The position numbers and the translations under genes were made by a program. From contig JAUCNG010391034.1 of NCBI GenBank assembly GCA_032353305.1, positions 1 to 10,864 of the forward strand: 10,864 nucleotides of DNA, written 5' to 3'. Positions 8,283-10,864 of this stretch are shown here, piece by piece. Positions within the stretch are counted from its first letter, which is position 1. Each line of letters starts with the position of its first letter. The notes below the pieces were generated by a model. The model made no database searches. It saw only the letters and a list, made by a program, of their open reading frames with translations, and was not told the DNA's origin. This stretch comes from Cephalothrix spiralis (taxonomy: Eukaryota > Nemertea > Palaeonemertea > Archinemertea > Cephalotrichidae).

Positions 8283-8749
8283 ACACTAAATTCTATTAGG
8301 ACAATTTTCCAAACATTTGTGGGCGACTTGGCTCAGTGGGTCTGTCGGGTGTGTTTACCTGAGGTTAAGCAACATTGAGTTAAGTTAATACTTGGATGGG
8401 TGACCACTCTGACCACGCTGATTTAAAACAGTTGTCATTTCCACTCAGACGCGCAGTACATCTTCCCTGACCAGTGACCAGGTGATCGCAGTGTCACTCG
8501 TGATGGCTCTTAACTGCACCCTGTCACTTAGGCACATATGCTGGCCAAAAAGCCTATAGTCTTGTTCCCCAAGTGCAAGGGTAAATAAACTCACTATACT
8601 TTACATACTCAGATACTGCCCTGAGAAATGAAGTGTAGATTTTCAATAGCATCAACATTCAACACTTCAAGTTACATTTTCTGTCCGTCCAGGCCGCAAC
8701 CACCTCCCACCTATACCTATCTGTCAATTGTCCTAATAGAAATAAGTGT
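8283..8749. mobile_element. 467-bp segment bounded by 24-bp inverted repeats
   Basis: The left arm 8283-8306 and right arm 8726-8749 pair at 22 of 24 positions, including the exact 16-mer TTCTATTAGGACAATT. A third, related copy (ATTGTTCTAAT, 8262-8272) lies just outside the left arm in inverted orientation to it. The interior holds a SINE-like sequence (about 8321-8600) and a small stem-loop (TGAAGTGT 8629-8636 / ACACTTCA 8662-8669). No transposase frame and no clear target duplication are seen. The likeliest reading is a MITE with a SINE inserted, or a composite element. Confidence 0.6.
8321..8600 (+). mobile_element. SINE-like element with tRNA-type A box and 5S-rRNA-like promoter
   Basis: TGGCTCAGTGGG (8329-8340) fits the tRNA-type RNA polymerase III A-box consensus TRGYNNARNNGG. 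After ACCTGAGGTT, where a tRNA would have its B box, the sequence switches to GGTTAAGCAACATTGAG (8363-8379) and GTTAATACTTGGATGGG (8384-8400) followed by TGACCAC. These match the 5S rRNA internal control region (A box, then C box). 5S-derived SINEs (the SINE3 class) are known in vertebrates and some invertebrates. The body runs to about 8600, ending with AAGTGCAAGGGTAAATAAA. It is not a full 5S gene: both 5S ends and the flanking structure are missing. The ends are approximate, and no target duplication was identified. Confidence 0.65.
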
Positions 8750-8950
8750 CGACATTTTGAGACACCCCTAAACATGATGCTAAACATGCTGAATGACAGA
8801 ATGAGAAATTGAGAATGTGAAAATGAAATCGAATTTATTTTAAATTTTGTAATGCCATATTTTTCAAACTAATTAATGATTACAAGTATCAAGAATCAAC
8901 TAGAAGACATAATAACACACTGCTAATATTCTGTTTACCAAATAGTAGTA

Positions 8951-8960
8951 TATACTCACC
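8951..8960 (-). promoter_or_regulatory. candidate 5' splice donor (minus strand)
   Basis: On the minus strand GGTGAGTATA matches the GTRAGT donor consensus. It lies about 60 bases downstream of a minus-strand ETS site (9023-9032), so it could end a short untranslated first exon. A second GGTGAGTAGG is at 9381-9390. No coding sequence supports either. Confidence 0.15.
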
Positions 8961-9010
8961 AATAAAACTTCAAATTGAACAAATATTGCAATTTTTATAA
9001 GAAAAAATTA

Positions 9011-9105
9011 CCGACATGTCACACCGGAAGTGAATTTATTAATATTTTCAGTCAAGATAAGCGAGGCCCGTTGCGTGTGCGCTAGGTGTTTTTGCGTCGG
9101 CAAAA
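9011..9105. promoter_or_regulatory. CpG-rich segment with consensus ETS site (possible promoter)
   Basis: ACCGGAAGTG at 9023-9032 is the consensus for ETS-family factors such as GABP. GCGTGTGCGC (9073-9082) resembles the NRF1 palindrome. About ten CpGs fall within 95 bases, unlike the neighbouring sequence. Together these resemble an animal housekeeping promoter, but no exon can be confirmed in either direction. Confidence 0.25.
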
Positions 9106-9259
9106 TACTTTTGCTCACATGTTTGGCTAGAGGGTAGCCCCCCGAATAATAAAAAATTTCACATTTCTAATTCATCCAAATTATCCATTGAGAAACCAAT
9201 CAGGGAGGGGGGGGGTTAGAGGCCTTCTGAGAGATCTAGATCTAAATTCTAAAAATGTT

Positions 9260-9625
9260 TTTGGCCTAAAATTAGGGCCTAGGCCTACTACAATGTCATC
9301 CCGATCAGACGAGGGTCTATTAAATCGACCGTCATCGGATAAGAAGTAGCTAGGAAGCCGACTATGGAGATAACTTAGGCCCTACTCACCGCACGTGGTT
9401 TTTGGAATGCATGATTTTGGCATTAGACTACTGTAGCCTACATGTAGGCCTAGTCTAATTTTAGCTTGCAAGTATAAAAAAATAATGGTCTATTCAGTTT
9501 TAGACAAAAACCCTGTAGCCTATAATATGTCATGTACAGGCCTAGGCCTATGTTTTCTAAGCCGTTAGAAATCAAACCAAGAACATTGAATTCATTTTCG
9601 TAACTCGGGGTATGGTAGGCTACAT
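9260..9625. repeat. TAGGCCTA-rich region with a strong hairpin
   Basis: Short palindromic motifs recur: GGCCTAGGCC at 9276-9285 and again at 9539-9548, and GCCTACATGTAGGC (a 14-bp palindrome) at 9436-9449. The last sits inside ATTAGACTA (9422-9430) and TAGTCTAAT (9451-9459), making a 38-base near-perfect hairpin. Further TAGCCTA and GTAGGCTA variants are scattered to 9625. No reading frame is present. Confidence 0.5.
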
Positions 9626-9645
9626 AGCCTATACGTAGGGGAGAC

Positions 9646-9681
9646 TGGGGTAAGTTGAGCCATGGGGGGTAAGTTGTTCCA
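9646..9681. repeat. two tandem TGGGGTAAGTTG units
   Basis: TGGGGTAAGTTGAGCCA (9646-9662) is followed at once by TGGGGGGTAAGTTGTTCCA (9663-9681). The pair abuts the AAG tail of the LINE to the right, so it is flanking DNA at the LINE insertion point. It may be a fragment of a DNA-transposon end. Confidence 0.5.
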
Positions 9682-9686
9682 CCCCC

Positions 9687-9707
9687 CTTCTTCTTCTTCT
9701 TCTTCTT
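9687..9707 (-). repeat. (AAG)7 simple-repeat tail of the LINE
   Basis: Seven CTT units on the plus strand read as AAG on the minus strand and follow the 3' UTR of the LINE at 9708-10066. CR1/L2-type LINEs end in short tandem repeats rather than poly(A), so this is read as the element's 3' terminus. Confidence 0.65.
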
Positions 9708-10066
9708 CCGGTATAGTCCTCCTTCAACTTGTTGAAGATTATTGACTGTGCGAGGTTGTGCGCAGTGCAGATCTATTTACAGTGGGTTAAAAACGGATGG
9801 GGCACTTAAGCTCTGATTGCTGCCAGCTTCACTTTAAAGGCATCAATTGACTTTGCAGTGGTAACTTCAGCTGGCAGGCAATTCCAATCGCGTATGGTCC
9901 GTGGGAAGAAGGAGAACTTTCTATAATCAGTTCGGGCAGATTGTGTCAAATAAGACCTAGGATTTGCATTCCTATCGAGCCTGGTTGGTGGTCTTTCCAG
10001 TCGCTCACTGGTGTTGATTGCCACTAGGTTGTTGTCGATCTTATACATCATTGAGAGTCGGGCTTC
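9708..10066 (-). pseudogene. 3' end of a CR1/L2-like LINE: ORF2 C-terminus and 3' UTR
   Basis: The minus frame from 10066 to the stop at 9806-9808 encodes the C-terminal domain downstream of LINE reverse transcriptase. It has EARLSMMYKI at the start, RTDYRKFSFFPRTIRDWNCL in the middle and SIDAFKVKLAAIRA at the end. The phrase SFFPRTIRDWN-LP is a hallmark of CR1/L2/Jockey-type ORF2 C-termini in animals. A stop at 10067-10069 and loss of similarity beyond mark the 5' truncation. The 3' UTR (9709-9805) has a stem-loop, CTTCAAC/GTTGAAG at 9722-9737, close to the AAG tail. It is less decayed than the copy at 6.2-7.7 kb and shares 3' UTR sequence with it (GTTTTTAACC, then CACTGTA), so the two belong to related families. 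It is a truncated, inactive copy. Confidence 0.85.
9722..9737 (-). other. LINE 3' UTR stem-loop
   Basis: CTTCAAC (9722-9728) and GTTGAAG (9731-9737) are exact reverse complements, giving about a 6-bp stem with a 4-base loop. In L2/UnaL2-type LINEs a 3' stem-loop is recognised by the reverse transcriptase. The older copy has a decayed counterpart at 6184-6199 (12 of 16 positions identical), supporting a conserved role. Confidence 0.5.
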
Positions 10067-10073
10067 TTAAAGC

Positions 10074-10119
10074 ATATATGGCGGAGTATTTTGTCATACA
10101 CTAAAGTATATGGCAGAGT
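10074..10119. repeat. short direct repeat TATATGGC(G/A)GAGT
   Basis: TATATGGCGGAGT (10075-10087) and TATATGGCAGAGT (10107-10119) differ at one position and lie 32 bases apart, just beyond the 5' end of the truncated LINE. The origin is unclear. Confidence 0.4.
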
Positions 10120-10800
10120 GACTAAGAAAGCGTGTGGATGCGTAAAAGGTACTATGGCCTAAATGATGTGCATTCAATGTCAATACCGGTTAATGTTAGC
10201 ATGGGATCTCTTGCAGCGAATGAGTAAATAATGTAGGTTGGTACTTGGTAGTTTATAGAACTGACTAAGAACTTGTAAGACAGTATAAAGCACTGACAAG
10301 CAGGCAACGGGTCTTCTTTAATCATGCTTTAATAGAATTTATTTTGTTTTGAATCCTTGCGGCAACAAAACAATTATAACCGATGATACAGCTGGATTAT
10401 ACAATATTATACTTAAATATATCGATCCAATTATAGTAGAAATAATATTACATAATAATTCAACAGCTTTGTAATTTACATATTAATTTCTTGTGTATAC
10501 AATTAATCTAGATAGACATATGAAAACCAGCCAGGTGACACATTTGAATCATTCAATGAATGAATGTAATAAAATTGAAATTTCACTGATATATCTTATA
10601 TCCGAGATGAAAATGTGACAATATCAATTTATTATGATAAAATGTATCAAGTATTTAAATACTAATTTATGCCTCTTAGCGATTTATGGAATTAAAAAAT
10701 ATATTGTTACAGCGACATTGAACGGTTGAAGATGTGCTAAATGGCAACTGCAAGGTATCGACAGAATATGTTAAAGAAAGTAGAATGATTAAAGCCCTAA
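10120..10800. other. AT-rich stretch, no gene recognised
   Basis: I find no coding frame of meaningful length and no repeat ends. A 15-codon frame opens at ATG 10741 and stops at TGA 10786; nothing supports it as an exon. Confidence 0.5.
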
Positions 10801-10801
10801 C

Positions 10802-10831
10802 TTCCAATGCAATTCATTGGAACGCATGCGC
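10802..10831. promoter_or_regulatory. inverted CCAAT boxes plus NRF1-like site (possible promoter)
   Basis: TTCCAATG (10802-10809) and CATTGGAA (10815-10822) form a perfect palindrome with a CCAAT box on each strand. CGCATGCGC (10823-10831), the core of the NRF1 consensus, follows directly, then AGCGACG. The combination is typical of animal housekeeping promoters, and the start site could lie just past the window's right edge. Confidence 0.3.
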
Positions 10832-10864
10832 TCTAGCGACGTCTATCCTATCTGTACAGAGAAA

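Noticed and set aside
8361-8407. A functional 5S rRNA gene
   Set aside because: Only the internal control region matches; the 5' and 3' thirds of 5S are absent and a tRNA-type A box lies upstream.
10741-10788. Short frame from ATG 10741 as a first exon
   Set aside because: It stops after 15 codons and has no convincing splice donor.

Overview
The window is animal (metazoan) genomic DNA: AT-rich, no intact long reading frame, and full of old mobile-element fragments. I infer a marine invertebrate, probably a deuterostome such as an echinoderm or hemichordate. The grounds are decayed CR1/L2-type LINEs, a SINE with a 5S-rRNA-like promoter, foldback MITEs and the TAGGCCTA-rich stretch at 9.2-9.6 kb. 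The phylum is a guess from style; nothing here proves it. No host protein-coding gene can be called with confidence, and there is no sign of a bacterial operon, CRISPR array or virus.

Layout. Positions 1-2.9 kb are mostly featureless AT-rich sequence, with a TATA-like box and hairpin near 1.6 kb, a GC-rich mini-hairpin at 2.0 kb and an unrecognised minus-strand reading frame at 2.49-2.78 kb. Positions 2.9-4.2 kb hold several separate inverted repeats (2944-2973, 3290-3378, 3969-4078) and a degenerate TTCCCTGAC repeat, which suggests short palindromic DNA elements. Positions 4.2-6.17 kb are AT-rich with nothing assignable.

The most informative part is 6.17-7.74 kb. It is a minus-strand non-LTR retrotransposon remnant (reverse transcriptase palm to C-terminus plus 3' UTR) broken by younger insertions. 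A 296-bp foldback MITE with TA target duplication lies at the end of its ORF. A second MITE with 8-bp target duplications lies between RT motifs B and C. Inside that second MITE is a short plus-strand retroposon 3' end with its own target duplication and a CTTA tail. The order of events can therefore be read directly.

At 8.28-8.75 kb a 24-bp inverted-repeat pair encloses a SINE-like sequence that combines a tRNA-type A box with a 5S-rRNA-type internal promoter. Positions 9.0-9.1 kb are locally CpG-rich with a consensus ETS site, a possible promoter. Positions 9.69-10.07 kb hold the 3' end of a second LINE of the same kind as the first, with a conserved C-terminal domain, a 3' hairpin and an AAG tail. 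The last 60 bases carry inverted CCAAT boxes and an NRF1-like site, possibly the promoter of a gene outside the window.
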